From Bacteroidota bacterium (GTDB lineage Bacteria > Bacteroidota > Bacteroidia > Flavobacteriales > Weeksellaceae): a stretch of 64,000 nucleotides of DNA. Shown in pieces: positions 16,728 through 25,202 of the stretch. The stretch is taken from assembly GCA_023394415.1 (NCBI GenBank), contig JAEXAR010000043.1, positions 1 to 64,000 on the forward strand, read 5' to 3'. The notes under the pieces are model-generated. The model was not told the origin of the DNA and ran no database searches. It worked only from the letters and a program-made list of their open reading frames with translations. Made by a program: the position numbers and the translations under genes. Each line of letters begins with the position of its first letter. Position 1 is the first letter of the stretch.

Positions 16728-16733
16728 TTGTTT

Positions 16734-17150
16734 TTATCTTGCAACATCACTCATGCTCAATCCCTGCATTCGTAAGCCATATTTCCATTGTACATAGGCA
16801 AAAACCTGATAAAGTTTATACTCGAATTTTAATCCATAATTTTCTTGTGGATTGTAATCAATGGAAGACTCAATAATATTTCTATATTTCCCTCTGTAAT
16901 AATAGCTGTTCCATTCGCTTACCAAGAATTGGTTTTTATTTTTCAAGTAAGATTCAGAATACATGCTCATCGGTTTCGCAATCGCATGAAGAAAATAATC
17001 ATATTGCGTGTCAAAAACCTCGATATCCCACTCTCCATCATCATTTTTTTCCGGCTTCATTATATTTTGGTTATCAGCTGTTGGCTTTTGAGGAGCACAA
17101 CTGATGGTAAAAGTCGTGAGTAATAAAAACAAATAAATTAAATTTTTCAT
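16734..17150 (-). CDS. Small lipoprotein, DUF6146-like
   Basis: A 138-residue predicted lipoprotein: signal peptide with lipobox TISC (Cys18), a short polar linker, then a compact domain rich in aromatic residues (DTQYDYFLHAIAKPMSMY, near 47-64, and WNSYYYRGKYRN near 80-91). I recall such proteins as DUF6146, a family restricted to Flavobacteriia, but this is from memory. Function unknown. It sits between two terminators on the minus strand with no clear TAnnTTTG element, so its promoter is not identified. Confidence 0.7.
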   Translation of the reverse strand: MKNLIYLFLLLTTFTISCAPQKPTADNQNIMKPEKNDDGEWDIEVFDTQYDYFLHAIAKPMSMYSESYLKNKNQFLVSEWNSYYYRGKYRNIIESSIDYNPQENYGLKFEYKLYQVFAYVQWKYGLRMQGLSMSDVAR

Positions 17151-17195
17151 AGTTTAAAATGATTTTATTATAAATCAGCAAATTAAGAGCCAAAA

Positions 17196-17215
17196 AAACC
17201 GCATTTCTGCGGTTT
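17196..17215 (-). terminator. Terminator of the secreted EEP gene
   Basis: 8-bp stem AAACCGCA / TGCGGTTT, 4-nt loop, T-run on the minus strand; directly beyond the stop at 17223. Confidence 0.82.
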
Positions 17216-17222
17216 CAATATT

Positions 17223-18416
17223 TTATTTTTTTATAAATTCTCTTTGCACTACAGATACTGCAGGAAAGTGGTCGCTGTAACCTCCTGTATACACATCGCC
17301 GTTCCAAGAACGGAATGGATAACCTTTCCATTGTCCTTCTCTGTTAATCATATAAGGTGGCGCATAAATCTCTGCTTTAAAGATTGAATATTTTTCATTC
17401 AACTTATCTGAAATCAAATTTTTTGAAACGATAATCTGGTCAAAAAGATTTGGTGCATCCCTGTAAGCCAATGATGCAACACCGGCTTTGTAAAGTTTCG
17501 TCATTAAGTTATAGTAAGGATATTGCTCCGAGAGTTCTTTTGGGTCACCTACAGCAGCAAGATATTTTTTAAGAGACGGACTCACAGGATCATCGTTAAA
17601 ATCTCCCATCGCAAAAAGTTTAATCTCCGGATTTACTTTTCTCAATCTGTCCATTTCTTTTTTAAGAACTGTTGCCGCAGCATTTCTTCTCGCCATTGAT
17701 CTCGCTTCCCCTCCACTTCTAGAAGGCCAGTGATTCATTAATACTCCAACTTTTTCACCATCCAAAAGTCCTTCAGCAATTAAGATATCACGCGTGTAAG
17801 ATCTTTTCCCTTCATCATCAAAGTTCACAACTTCTTTTTTATAAGTTGCTGTTGGGATAAATCTTTTTTTCTGGTAAATGATAGCCACGTCAATTCCTCT
17901 TGCATCATAAGAGTTATAATGGATAATGCCATAATCGTATTTAGCAAGGGTTGGATGTTTCACAATAGCTTCTACAACCTGACGGTTTTCTACCTCAATA
18001 AGTCCTAAAATTACCGGTGCGTTGTTCGTGTATTGTCTACCCAGCTCGGAAATTACTTTAGTAACATTGTTAAGTTTATGGTTAAAGACTTTAGTATTGT
18101 AATTTTTGGCACTTTTAGGCGTAAATTCATCTGCTAAAATTTGGTGACGAATGACTTTCTTACCAATTAGAAGAGAGTCGCTCCACACACCTTTATAATC
18201 TTCTGTTACAGGAAGATATTTCAAAGAATCAATTGGTACACTGCGGTGAAATTTTGGATGGTTTATTGGTAGCGTCCCATCGATATAATCGGCGGAAGCT
18301 ATAGTATCCCATACGTTTTCTACGTTTAAAAAAGCTACTGTTGCCCTCTGCACCTGCTTTTGAGAGAAAACAAAACCGAAGCTTAAAAGTGTAATAAAAA
18401 TAAATAATTTTTTCAT
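17223..18416 (-). CDS. Secreted endonuclease/exonuclease/phosphatase family protein
   Basis: A 397-residue protein with signal peptide (MKKLFIFITLLSFGFVFSQ) and one EEP (DNase I-like) metallo-phosphoesterase domain. Visible family motifs: FLNVENVWDT (about 32-41), GLIEVENRQV (metal-binding Glu), LMNHWPSRSGG, MGDFNDDP (catalytic Asp/Asn) and GGYSDHFPAV at the C-terminus. All catalytic positions look intact. The frame extends to 18437, but the ATG at 18414-18416 gives the signal peptide. It is divergent from a TonB receptor and DUF5689 lipoprotein, which suggests joint work on an extracellular phosphodiester substrate such as DNA. That link is inferred. Confidence 0.86.
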   Translation of the reverse strand: MKKLFIFITLLSFGFVFSQKQVQRATVAFLNVENVWDTIASADYIDGTLPINHPKFHRSVPIDSLKYLPVTEDYKGVWSDSLLIGKKVIRHQILADEFTPKSAKNYNTKVFNHKLNNVTKVISELGRQYTNNAPVILGLIEVENRQVVEAIVKHPTLAKYDYGIIHYNSYDARGIDVAIIYQKKRFIPTATYKKEVVNFDDEGKRSYTRDILIAEGLLDGEKVGVLMNHWPSRSGGEARSMARRNAAATVLKKEMDRLRKVNPEIKLFAMGDFNDDPVSPSLKKYLAAVGDPKELSEQYPYYNLMTKLYKAGVASLAYRDAPNLFDQIIVSKNLISDKLNEKYSIFKAEIYAPPYMINREGQWKGYPFRSWNGDVYTGGYSDHFPAVSVVQREFIKK

Positions 18417-18434
18417 TATTAATAATTGTAGTTG

Positions 18435-18442
18435 CAAATTTA
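18435..18442 (-). promoter_or_regulatory. Candidate -7 element, secreted EEP gene
   Basis: Minus strand TAAATTTG, 18 nt before the start at 18416; it overlaps the longer frame's start, supporting the later ATG. Confidence 0.5.
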
Positions 18443-18560
18443 AACAATCTGTAGGTTAGATTAGATAATTACAAGAAAATTAAATCAGGTTAATAATATT
18501 TAACATAATAATTACATAAAATATAAAGTTTAAATACAGAGTAATTACTTTAAAAATTAG

Positions 18561-18568
18561 TAAATTTG
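18561..18568 (+). promoter_or_regulatory. Candidate -7 element, TonB receptor gene
   Basis: TAAATTTG, about 50 nt before the ATG at 18618. Together with 18435-18442 it makes the 18417-18617 region a divergent promoter. Confidence 0.5.
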
Positions 18569-18617
18569 CATCCCAACATTTTAGTAAGTAAAAAACTGAA
18601 ATACAATTTTTTAAATC

Positions 18618-21377
18618 ATGATAAAAAAATTATCACTAATCTCACTTTTCACATTGCTTCCAGCTTCTTTTTACTATGCTCAAACTACGGTTTATGCATA
18701 CGTGAAAGACGCACAAGGAAACCCGGTGGAAAGAGCAGAAGTAGATTTAGTACAGTCATCCGATGATGTTACGGCAGATAAAATCGGATATTTTCAATTT
18801 GTAAACCTACAACCGGGACAATATCAAATTATTGTTTCCAAAGGTGGTTTAGAAACTAAAACTGTAGATTTCACCGTTACTGCCAACGAAAAAAGAAAAG
18901 ATTTAGGTGTTATAAGCCTAGTTCCTGCTGCAACCACCTCTGATTTGGGTGTTATCGTTATAGATGATGCGGCAGCAGATGATGATGGCAGCTCAATGCA
19001 GCCTACTGTTGGTTTATTGAGTTCCGGAAGAGATGCCTTCCAGAATGCAGCTGCTTTCGAACTTGGAGCATATTGGTTCAGACCAAGAGGTGTGGATAAT
19101 AGATATGAGGATGTTTTATTCAATGGAGTTTCCATGTCGAAAAATGATGATGGCCGTGTTGATTTCAGTAACTGGGGAGGATTAAATGATGTTACAAGAT
19201 ACCCGCAGGAAAACATCGATAATATTGCTCCTTCTGAATATGCATTCGGAAATTTAGGTGGCTTGGTTTATTATAACACCAGAGCCTCCAACTACAGAAA
19301 AGGAACCTCATTGGCTTACTCATTCACCAACAGAAGCTACAGACACAGAGCTATGGCAACTTACTCTACAGGTATGACACCAAGTGGATGGGCTCTTACG
19401 CTTTCAGGAAGCAGAAGATGGGCAGATGAAGGAGTAATTGAAGGGACTTATCAAGACTCATATGCAGGATTTATTTCTGTTGAGAAAAAATTTAGCGATA
19501 GATTTTCAATCAATTTAACCTCTTTTGCTGCTCCAACTTACAGAGCATCAAACAGCCCAAATACACAAGAGGCCTATGATATTATGGGTAAAAACTATAA
19601 TTCATACTGGGGATGGCAAGATGGTGAAAAAAGAAATTCAAGAATTAGAAGAACTGTAGAGCCTATTACAATGCTACAGTTTTATAATAAAATTGGTAAA
19701 TCTTCCAACTGGAACAATACTTTCTCCTATCAAATTGGTAGAGATGGAAGAAGTAGGTTAGACTTGTTTCACTCTGCAGACCCAAACCCTACCTATTATA
19801 GAAAATTGCCAAGTTATGGTTTGGTAACAGAAGATGAATTTATCGCTAAAAGCCAAATCAATTGGTTTGACCTTTACTCTGCCAACAAAGAAAATTATGA
19901 TATTGGCGCAAGATATACAATTGTTGAAGATGTAAATAAGGATAAGACCTTTAATTATGTTTCACACTTCGATACTAAATTTAGTGATAACTGGAAATTG
20001 AATCTTAACTTCAATCTACAGAAATTAAAATCTGACAACTTCAGAAACCTAAAAGATTTATTGGGAGCACAGTATGCTAATAATCAGGATGCTTTTGGCG
20101 GAGATCAAAGCTATGATGTAGATAATCCTAATACCAAAGTTTACGAAGGAGACAGAACCCAATATTCTTATGATTTATTCAGAGACAGCTATACCTTCAA
20201 CGCTTCTACTGAAGTAGATTTAACAAAATGGAATGTTATGGCTTCAGTGGTTGGTGGTTTTTCTCAATCGCAAAGAAACGGACACTTCAGAAACCACTTC
20301 TATCAAGATAATTCTAAAGGAAGAAGTGCCATTTATAATGCCTATGATGCCGGTATCAAAGCAAGAGTAACCTATAAAATTAATGGGAAAAACTTTATTG
20401 TTTACAACGGAACTTTATTCAGTCTTGCACCAACGCTTAACGAGATTTTCATCAACCCGAGAGTTAATGATTTTGTAACTCCTGGTCTTGACAATCAAAT
20501 CATTAATTCAAATGAGTTGAGTTACATTTTAAGAGGTCAGATTCTTAAGTTAAGATTATCCGGATATTTAACAGATGTAAGCAATGCAACGGAGATTTCA
20601 AGATATTTTGCTGAAGGTCTTCAGTTGGGCAACACCGTTACCTCAAACGATGCGTTCGTTGCGGAAATCCTTTCAGGAATGAGCAAAAGATATAAAGGTG
20701 TTGAACTTGGTGCTGATTTGAAAATTTCACCTACTCTGAACATTATTGCCGTAGGAAGCTATGGAGATTATACCGTGCAAAACAATCCGAATGTTTACGT
20801 AAGTATCGATTCGGACAGATATGCAAGAGGTTACGAAAGCTTAGGAAAAGCCAACATAAAAGGTTATAAAATTGCAGGAACTCCGCAGAAAGCTGCATCT
20901 TTAGGATTTAGATACAACAGCCCGAAATTTTGGTGGTTTGGAGCATCTGCAAACTATCTTGCAGATCAATATCTTGATTTTTCGGTACTTAACAGAACTA
21001 CCGGATTCTATACAAACCCTTTAACAGGTGACAATTACACAGCGTTTACTGATTCCCAAACGGGTGTTGCAATTCCAGCTGCTACTTCAGAAAACGTTGC
21101 AGCCTTATTGAAACAAACCAAATTCGATGATCAGTTTATGCTTAATGCTAATGCAGGCAAATCATTCCAATTTGGAAAATACAGAATGGGAATTAGCCTT
21201 AGTGTTAATAATATCCTAAATAACAGAGACTATGTAACAGGAGGGTTTGAACAGGGAAGAAAATCAAATTTCCGTGAATCCTTTATTGAAAGCCAAAGAG
21301 AAATACCATTATTTGGACCAAAACTTTGGTATGACAGAGGCACAACATTCTTCACAAACGTTTACTTAAGATTTTAA
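18618..21377 (+). CDS. TonB-dependent outer-membrane receptor with carboxypeptidase-regulatory domain
   Basis: A 919-residue outer-membrane transporter. Signal peptide at 1-21; a carboxypeptidase regulatory-like (CarbopepD_reg/TTR) domain at about 22-100 (AYVKDAQGNPVERAEVDL, FVNLQPGQYQII); a plug-like region about 110-230 (ELGAYWFRPRGVDNRYEDVL, PSEYAFGNLGG); then a beta barrel rich in aromatic-ended strands, finishing in TTFFTNVYLRF with the terminal Phe of outer-membrane proteins. It is followed 19 bp later by the DUF5689 lipoprotein gene, probably its surface partner. The substrate is unknown; there is no SusD-type gene. Confidence 0.9.
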   Translation: MIKKLSLISLFTLLPASFYYAQTTVYAYVKDAQGNPVERAEVDLVQSSDDVTADKIGYFQFVNLQPGQYQIIVSKGGLETKTVDFTVTANEKRKDLGVISLVPAATTSDLGVIVIDDAAADDDGSSMQPTVGLLSSGRDAFQNAAAFELGAYWFRPRGVDNRYEDVLFNGVSMSKNDDGRVDFSNWGGLNDVTRYPQENIDNIAPSEYAFGNLGGLVYYNTRASNYRKGTSLAYSFTNRSYRHRAMATYSTGMTPSGWALTLSGSRRWADEGVIEGTYQDSYAGFISVEKKFSDRFSINLTSFAAPTYRASNSPNTQEAYDIMGKNYNSYWGWQDGEKRNSRIRRTVEPITMLQFYNKIGKSSNWNNTFSYQIGRDGRSRLDLFHSADPNPTYYRKLPSYGLVTEDEFIAKSQINWFDLYSANKENYDIGARYTIVEDVNKDKTFNYVSHFDTKFSDNWKLNLNFNLQKLKSDNFRNLKDLLGAQYANNQDAFGGDQSYDVDNPNTKVYEGDRTQYSYDLFRDSYTFNASTEVDLTKWNVMASVVGGFSQSQRNGHFRNHFYQDNSKGRSAIYNAYDAGIKARVTYKINGKNFIVYNGTLFSLAPTLNEIFINPRVNDFVTPGLDNQIINSNELSYILRGQILKLRLSGYLTDVSNATEISRYFAEGLQLGNTVTSNDAFVAEILSGMSKRYKGVELGADLKISPTLNIIAVGSYGDYTVQNNPNVYVSIDSDRYARGYESLGKANIKGYKIAGTPQKAASLGFRYNSPKFWWFGASANYLADQYLDFSVLNRTTGFYTNPLTGDNYTAFTDSQTGVAIPAATSENVAALLKQTKFDDQFMLNANAGKSFQFGKYRMGISLSVNNILNNRDYVTGGFEQGRKSNFRESFIESQREIPLFGPKLWYDRGTTFFTNVYLRF

Positions 21378-21396
21378 TATTTAAATATTTAAAAAA

Positions 21397-23469
21397 ATGA
21401 AATTTTTAAATTCATACATAAAATTTTTTCTGGTAATCTTTTCAGCATTACTGGTAACAAGTTGTGTGCACGATGATAAGTACGACACGCCAGACCTGTC
21501 TACCTATCAGTGTGGCGATCTGAAAGCCACAAAAACTTTGGCTGAACTAAAGGCAATGCCACAAAACGTAACGATTACAACTGATGATATTGTAGAAGGG
21601 TACGTTTCTTCATCTGATGAAACGGGCAACATTTATAAATACATCTATATTCAAGATAAACCTGAAAATCCAACACAAGGTTTAGTCGTAAGTGTAGATG
21701 CGGTTAGTACATATAATAATTTCCCACAGGGAGCAAAAGTTTATATAAAACTGAAAGGTCTTGCTATGGGAACATATGGAGATTTTGTACAATTAGGCGC
21801 AATGAGCGATAATGGCGTTTTCGGTAGAATTCCTGAAAAATTGTTGCCTACTAATTTTGTAAAATCTTGTACTGAAAGAGCTACTATTGTTCCTAGAGTT
21901 ATGACTTTAGCAGGTTTCAATGATGCTTTGGTTGGCGCATTAATTCAGGTAAACAATACCGAATTTATAGAAAATAATCTATGTATGCAGTACGCTCCGG
22001 ATGGACAAACCGTAGACAGAACTTTGGGAGAAGGATGGAATATTTCCTCAAAGAGATACACAACAACAAGAATCGTCAGAAATAGTGGTTATGCAACTTT
22101 CGCCAGCAAAAACTTACCTTCCGGTAACGGCAAATTCGTTGGTATCTTAAGCAAATTCAGAACCACCTATCAACTCTATATTGTAAGGGATACTGACTTG
22201 GAAATGAATGGACCAAGAAAGGACGGGAATGTAGCTTCTTGTGTTGCAGATCCTACAGCAACAAAAATGAATGTGGCGCAAGTAAAAGCACTTTACAACT
22301 CCACCACTAATCCAACCTTGATTACGCAAAACGCTACTCTTACCGCTAAAGTTATCGCAAACGATGAAACAGGAAACCTTTACAAGTATCTTTATGTAGA
22401 AGATGCTACAGGCGGTATAAGAATTAATATCAATATGGTTGATCTTTATCTGGATAAGAGATTCCAAGTTGGTAGAATGCTTACCGTAAACCTTAAAAAT
22501 TTATATGTTGGTGATAACGATGGCGAGATTCAACTAGGTGGCCTTTTTAACGGAAGAGTAGGACAAGTAGAACTCGTTAATGTTTACAAACAGTTCTTTG
22601 CAAACGACACCCCTATCACTAATGTTACTGCCACAGAAAGAACGATTAAAAGTCTTACCACAAATGATGTTGGAAGATGGATTAAAATCAAAGATTTACA
22701 GGTTAGCAATTTAGATTTGTGGAAAAACTATGCGGATGGTACTTCTGAAACCAACAGAACATTGGAAGATTGCAACGGTAGCAAAATTACCTTAAGAACT
22801 AATGGTCGTGCAGATTTTGGAACCAGAGACGAACCTCTATTGGCCAACAACGTACAAATGGACACAGGAAAAGGAGATGTTTATGCCGTTGTACAAGCTT
22901 TTAAAGGAACTTATCAATTAAGAATTACAAAATTGAGAGATATTGATCTTGATAATCCAAGATGTGATGGAACATTGCCTCCAAAATTGAAATTCACATC
23001 TCTGTTTGAAGATGCTTTCGCGGATCTCACTAAATGGAATGCAGTAAGTATAACAGGAACCCAGGGATGGAGAACACAAACAATCTCGGGCAATACTTTT
23101 GCAGTAATGAGTGGTTACCAAGGTAGTAACTTTGTAAATGAAGACTGGCTGATAAGCAAAACTTCTACAGAACTGACAGGCTATAACAAGTATTTCTTGT
23201 CTTTTGATAATGATAAGAGATTTGCAGGTAATGATTTAGAAGCTTACATTACTGAAAACTATACCGGTAATCCTGCTACAACAACATGGGTTAAGCTAAG
23301 TCCTAATTTAGATAATGATGATACTGCATATGGTTGGGCGAACTCAGGAAATATTGACCTTGCTGCTTATGCAGGTAAGAAAATATTTATTGGCTTCAAG
23401 TACACTTCTACAACCTCTGCAGCTGCTACTTGGGAAGTAGATAATGTGAAAATATCTGGTGCTAAATAA
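21397..23469 (+). CDS. DUF5689 domain lipoprotein with C-terminal jelly-roll-like domain
   Basis: A 690-residue lipoprotein (lipobox VTSC, Cys23). Two related DUF5689 units are visible: both contain DETGN-x-YKY-x-Y (ETGN at about 75-78 and 323-326), each within an OB-fold-like stretch followed by a GRI/GRV segment, so the protein carries an internal duplication of about 248 residues. The C-terminal 160 residues (FEDAFADLTKWN..., ending WEVDNVKISG) resemble the choice-of-anchor J/cleaved-adhesin carbohydrate-binding-type fold. Co-transcribed with the TonB receptor 19 bp upstream. OB folds related to extracellular nuclease accessory domains suggest nucleic acid binding, by inference. Confidence 0.82.
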   Translation: MKFLNSYIKFFLVIFSALLVTSCVHDDKYDTPDLSTYQCGDLKATKTLAELKAMPQNVTITTDDIVEGYVSSSDETGNIYKYIYIQDKPENPTQGLVVSVDAVSTYNNFPQGAKVYIKLKGLAMGTYGDFVQLGAMSDNGVFGRIPEKLLPTNFVKSCTERATIVPRVMTLAGFNDALVGALIQVNNTEFIENNLCMQYAPDGQTVDRTLGEGWNISSKRYTTTRIVRNSGYATFASKNLPSGNGKFVGILSKFRTTYQLYIVRDTDLEMNGPRKDGNVASCVADPTATKMNVAQVKALYNSTTNPTLITQNATLTAKVIANDETGNLYKYLYVEDATGGIRININMVDLYLDKRFQVGRMLTVNLKNLYVGDNDGEIQLGGLFNGRVGQVELVNVYKQFFANDTPITNVTATERTIKSLTTNDVGRWIKIKDLQVSNLDLWKNYADGTSETNRTLEDCNGSKITLRTNGRADFGTRDEPLLANNVQMDTGKGDVYAVVQAFKGTYQLRITKLRDIDLDNPRCDGTLPPKLKFTSLFEDAFADLTKWNAVSITGTQGWRTQTISGNTFAVMSGYQGSNFVNEDWLISKTSTELTGYNKYFLSFDNDKRFAGNDLEAYITENYTGNPATTTWVKLSPNLDNDDTAYGWANSGNIDLAAYAGKKIFIGFKYTSTTSAAATWEVDNVKISGAK

Positions 23470-23488
23470 AAGCTCATTTAGATTTATA

Positions 23489-23515
23489 AAAAAGACCGCA
23501 AATTGCGGTCTTTTT
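23489..23515. terminator. Bidirectional terminator between the DUF5689 gene and aat
   Basis: 12-bp stem with GACCGC/GCGGTC core and 3-nt loop, A-run before and T-run after; its right arm overlaps the aat stop codon by two bases. Confidence 0.88.
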
Positions 23516-24155
23516 ATTTGGTATAAAGTACTTCTAAATATTCCATTTTCGGTATCATTCTGGAGCCCAAACTTTCAAGGTGTTCTGAATGAATTTGACA
23601 GTCGATCAACTCAAAATCAGTTTTATATTTTTCTACAAAGTGAATAAAGCCTGCTTTAGAAGCATTGCTCACTTTTGAGAACATACTTTCGCCACAGAAA
23701 ACTTTATTCACCACCACACCATAAAATCCACCAACCAAAACACCATCTTTCCAAACTTCAATACTTTTAGCCTTGCCTTCCTGATGTAGCTTTACAAAAG
23801 ATGATATCAACTCTTCAGAAATCCAAGTTCCATCCTGGTCTTTTCTTGGTACATCCATACATGCTCTCATCACCGTTTCAAAACATTGATTTTCAGAAAA
23901 TGTAAAAACATGATCTCTGAAAATTTTATTCATTGATTTTGATATTTTTAACTCTTCAGGAAAAAGCACAAATCTTGGATCAGGACACCACCACAAAATC
24001 TCTTCACCTGGATTATACCAAGGAAACATCCCGAGTTGATAAGCCATCCAAATTCTTTCTGTAGATAAATCACCTCCATACGCCATTAATCCTGACAAGG
24101 GATGATAACTTGCAGGATCGGGAAAAAAAATTTCGTTTTCGCTTAACTGTACCAT
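23514..24155 (-). CDS. aat: Leucyl/phenylalanyl-tRNA--protein transferase
   Basis: A 213-residue Aat, which adds Leu or Phe from tRNA to proteins with N-terminal Arg or Lys and so marks them for ClpS/ClpAP degradation. Signatures: PDPASYHPLSGLMAYGGDLS near the N-terminus, WYNPGEEILWWCPDPRFVLFP at about 45-65, and the C-terminal region with GFYGVVVNKVFCGESMFS and DCQIHSEHLESLGSRM. Length is in the normal 200-235 range. Start chosen at the ATG at 24153-24155; the DUF3127 terminator lies just upstream. Confidence 0.95.
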   Translation of the reverse strand: MVQLSENEIFFPDPASYHPLSGLMAYGGDLSTERIWMAYQLGMFPWYNPGEEILWWCPDPRFVLFPEELKISKSMNKIFRDHVFTFSENQCFETVMRACMDVPRKDQDGTWISEELISSFVKLHQEGKAKSIEVWKDGVLVGGFYGVVVNKVFCGESMFSKVSNASKAGFIHFVEKYKTDFELIDCQIHSEHLESLGSRMIPKMEYLEVLYTK

Positions 24156-24161
24156 AAAAAA

Positions 24162-24182
24162 ATCCTACTGTAAAAGTAGGAT
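24162..24182 (-). terminator. Terminator of the DUF3127 gene
   Basis: 7-bp stem ATCCTAC / GTAGGAT with a 7-nt loop and T7 on the minus strand, between the DUF3127 stop and the aat start. Confidence 0.75.
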
Positions 24183-24206
24183 AATTATTTATTTTTGATT
24201 TGTTGC

Positions 24207-24593
24207 TTAAAATGGTAAATCATCATCTTCATCATCAGCAAAAGGATTTTCAGTAGCCGGAGTTGGAGAAGTATTTGCTGCAGGTTGCGCTTGTGTTGGC
24301 TCATTAAAATTGTTGCCTCCAGAAACCTTCTCCAATCTCCAACCGGTAATTGAATTAAAATATTTGGTTTCACCTTGTGGTGAAGTCCATTCTCTACCTC
24401 GAATGTTGATGCCTACTTTTACTTCCTCACCTTCTGAAACGTTATCCAACAAAGAAATTTTTTCTGATAAAAATTCGATGCTAATTGGTTGCGGATATTG
24501 TTCCTGCGTTAATAATATCATTTCCCTTTTCTGAAAACCACTAGCAAACGTTTGGGTTTCAAAGAGTTTCTTTACTGTGCCTTGTAATTCCAT
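24207..24593 (-). CDS. DUF3127 protein, OB-fold with SSB-like acidic tail
   Basis: A 128-residue protein. Residues 1-90 match the DUF3127 pattern (MELQGTVKKLFETQTF, FQKREMILLTQE, IKVGINIRGREW-like strand pattern, KYFNSITGWR), a small beta-barrel usually assigned to the OB fold. Residues 95-118 are a Pro/Ala/Thr/Gln-rich disordered linker, and the last nine residues are DDEDDDLPF, strikingly like the DDDIPF tip by which bacterial SSB recruits DNA-repair and replication partners. A ssDNA-binding or SSB-partner role is inferred. DUF3127 is known mainly as a conserved Bacteroidota family without assigned function. Confidence 0.8.
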   Translation of the reverse strand: MELQGTVKKLFETQTFASGFQKREMILLTQEQYPQPISIEFLSEKISLLDNVSEGEEVKVGINIRGREWTSPQGETKYFNSITGWRLEKVSGGNNFNEPTQAQPAANTSPTPATENPFADDEDDDLPF

Positions 24594-24755
24594 ATATCTA
24601 AAAACTTAAGAATGTAAAAATAGCAAAAACCAAATGAATTACCGAAAATTCATCACCTTTAATTCTTAAAAAATATTTTTGCGAAAAATTTGTTTTTAAA
24701 AGTAAAAAAACTATATATTTGCACTCACAAAAAAGAAGAGAAGTTCTTATACAAT

Positions 24756-24837
24756 GCGGATGTGGTGTAATTGGTAGCCACGCCAGACTTAGGATCTGGT
24801 GCCGTGAGGCGTGGGGGTTCGAGTCCCTTCATCCGCA
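24756..24837 (+). tRNA. tRNA-Leu (anticodon TAG)
   Basis: Acceptor stem GCGGATG (24756-24762) pairs with CATCCGC (24830-24836), discriminator A at 24837. Anticodon arm CCAGA-CTTAGGA-TCTGG gives TAG. The T arm GGGGTTCGAGTCCC-type and a long variable arm are present, as in class II Leu tRNAs. The 3' CCA is not encoded. Confidence 0.95.
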
Positions 24838-24845
24838 CTTTTGTA

Positions 24846-24874
24846 AAATTTCTAAAATCAAATTTTAGAAATTT
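24846..24874 (+). terminator. AT-rich hairpin between tRNA genes
   Basis: 13-bp perfect inverted repeat AAATTTCTAAAAT / ATTTTAGAAATTT with a 3-nt loop, followed by five more T residues and then the tRNA-Gly gene. It could terminate or attenuate, or be a processing hairpin. Confidence 0.6.
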
Positions 24875-24879
24875 TTTTT

Positions 24880-24952
24880 GCGAAAATAGCTCAGCTGGTA
24901 GAGCACAACCTTGCCAAGGTTGGGGTCGCGGGTTCGAGTCCCGTTTTTCGCT
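24880..24952 (+). tRNA. tRNA-Gly (anticodon GCC)
   Basis: Acceptor GCGAAAA (24880-24886) pairs with TTTTCGC (24945-24951), discriminator T. Anticodon arm CAACC-TTGCCAA-GGTTG gives GCC; D arm AGCTCAGCTGGTAGAGC and T arm GCGGGTTCGAGTCCCGT are standard. Confidence 0.96.
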
Positions 24953-24965
24953 CAATTTCTACTTC

Positions 24966-25049
24966 GCCCTGGTGGTGGAATTGGTAGACACGCAGGACTT
25001 AAAATCCTGTGTCCGCAAGGACGTACGGGTTCAAGTCCCGTCTGGGGTA
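24966..25049 (+). tRNA. tRNA-Leu (anticodon TAA)
   Basis: Acceptor GCCCTGG (24966-24972) pairs with CTGGGGT (25042-25048) including G-T wobbles, discriminator A. Anticodon arm CAGGA-CTTAAAA-TCCTG gives TAA. A long variable arm with GTCCGCAAGGAC marks it as a class II Leu tRNA. Confidence 0.95.
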
Positions 25050-25052
25050 CAC

Positions 25053-25085
25053 AAAACGCTGTTAATCATAGATTAGCAGCGTTTT
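25053..25085 (+). terminator. Terminator of the tRNA cluster
   Basis: 9-bp stem AAAACGCTG / CAGCGTTTT with an internal partly paired loop and T5; begins 4 nt after tRNA-Leu. Confidence 0.85.
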
Positions 25086-25202
25086 TGCTTTTAGGAATGG
25101 GTTTGTTTATTTTATGTAAGCGAACAAATCTAATAATTTATTAACGCTTTTCGGAAACATAATTATTATGAATCATCCAAACTTCTGTTGAGAGTCAAAT
25201 AT

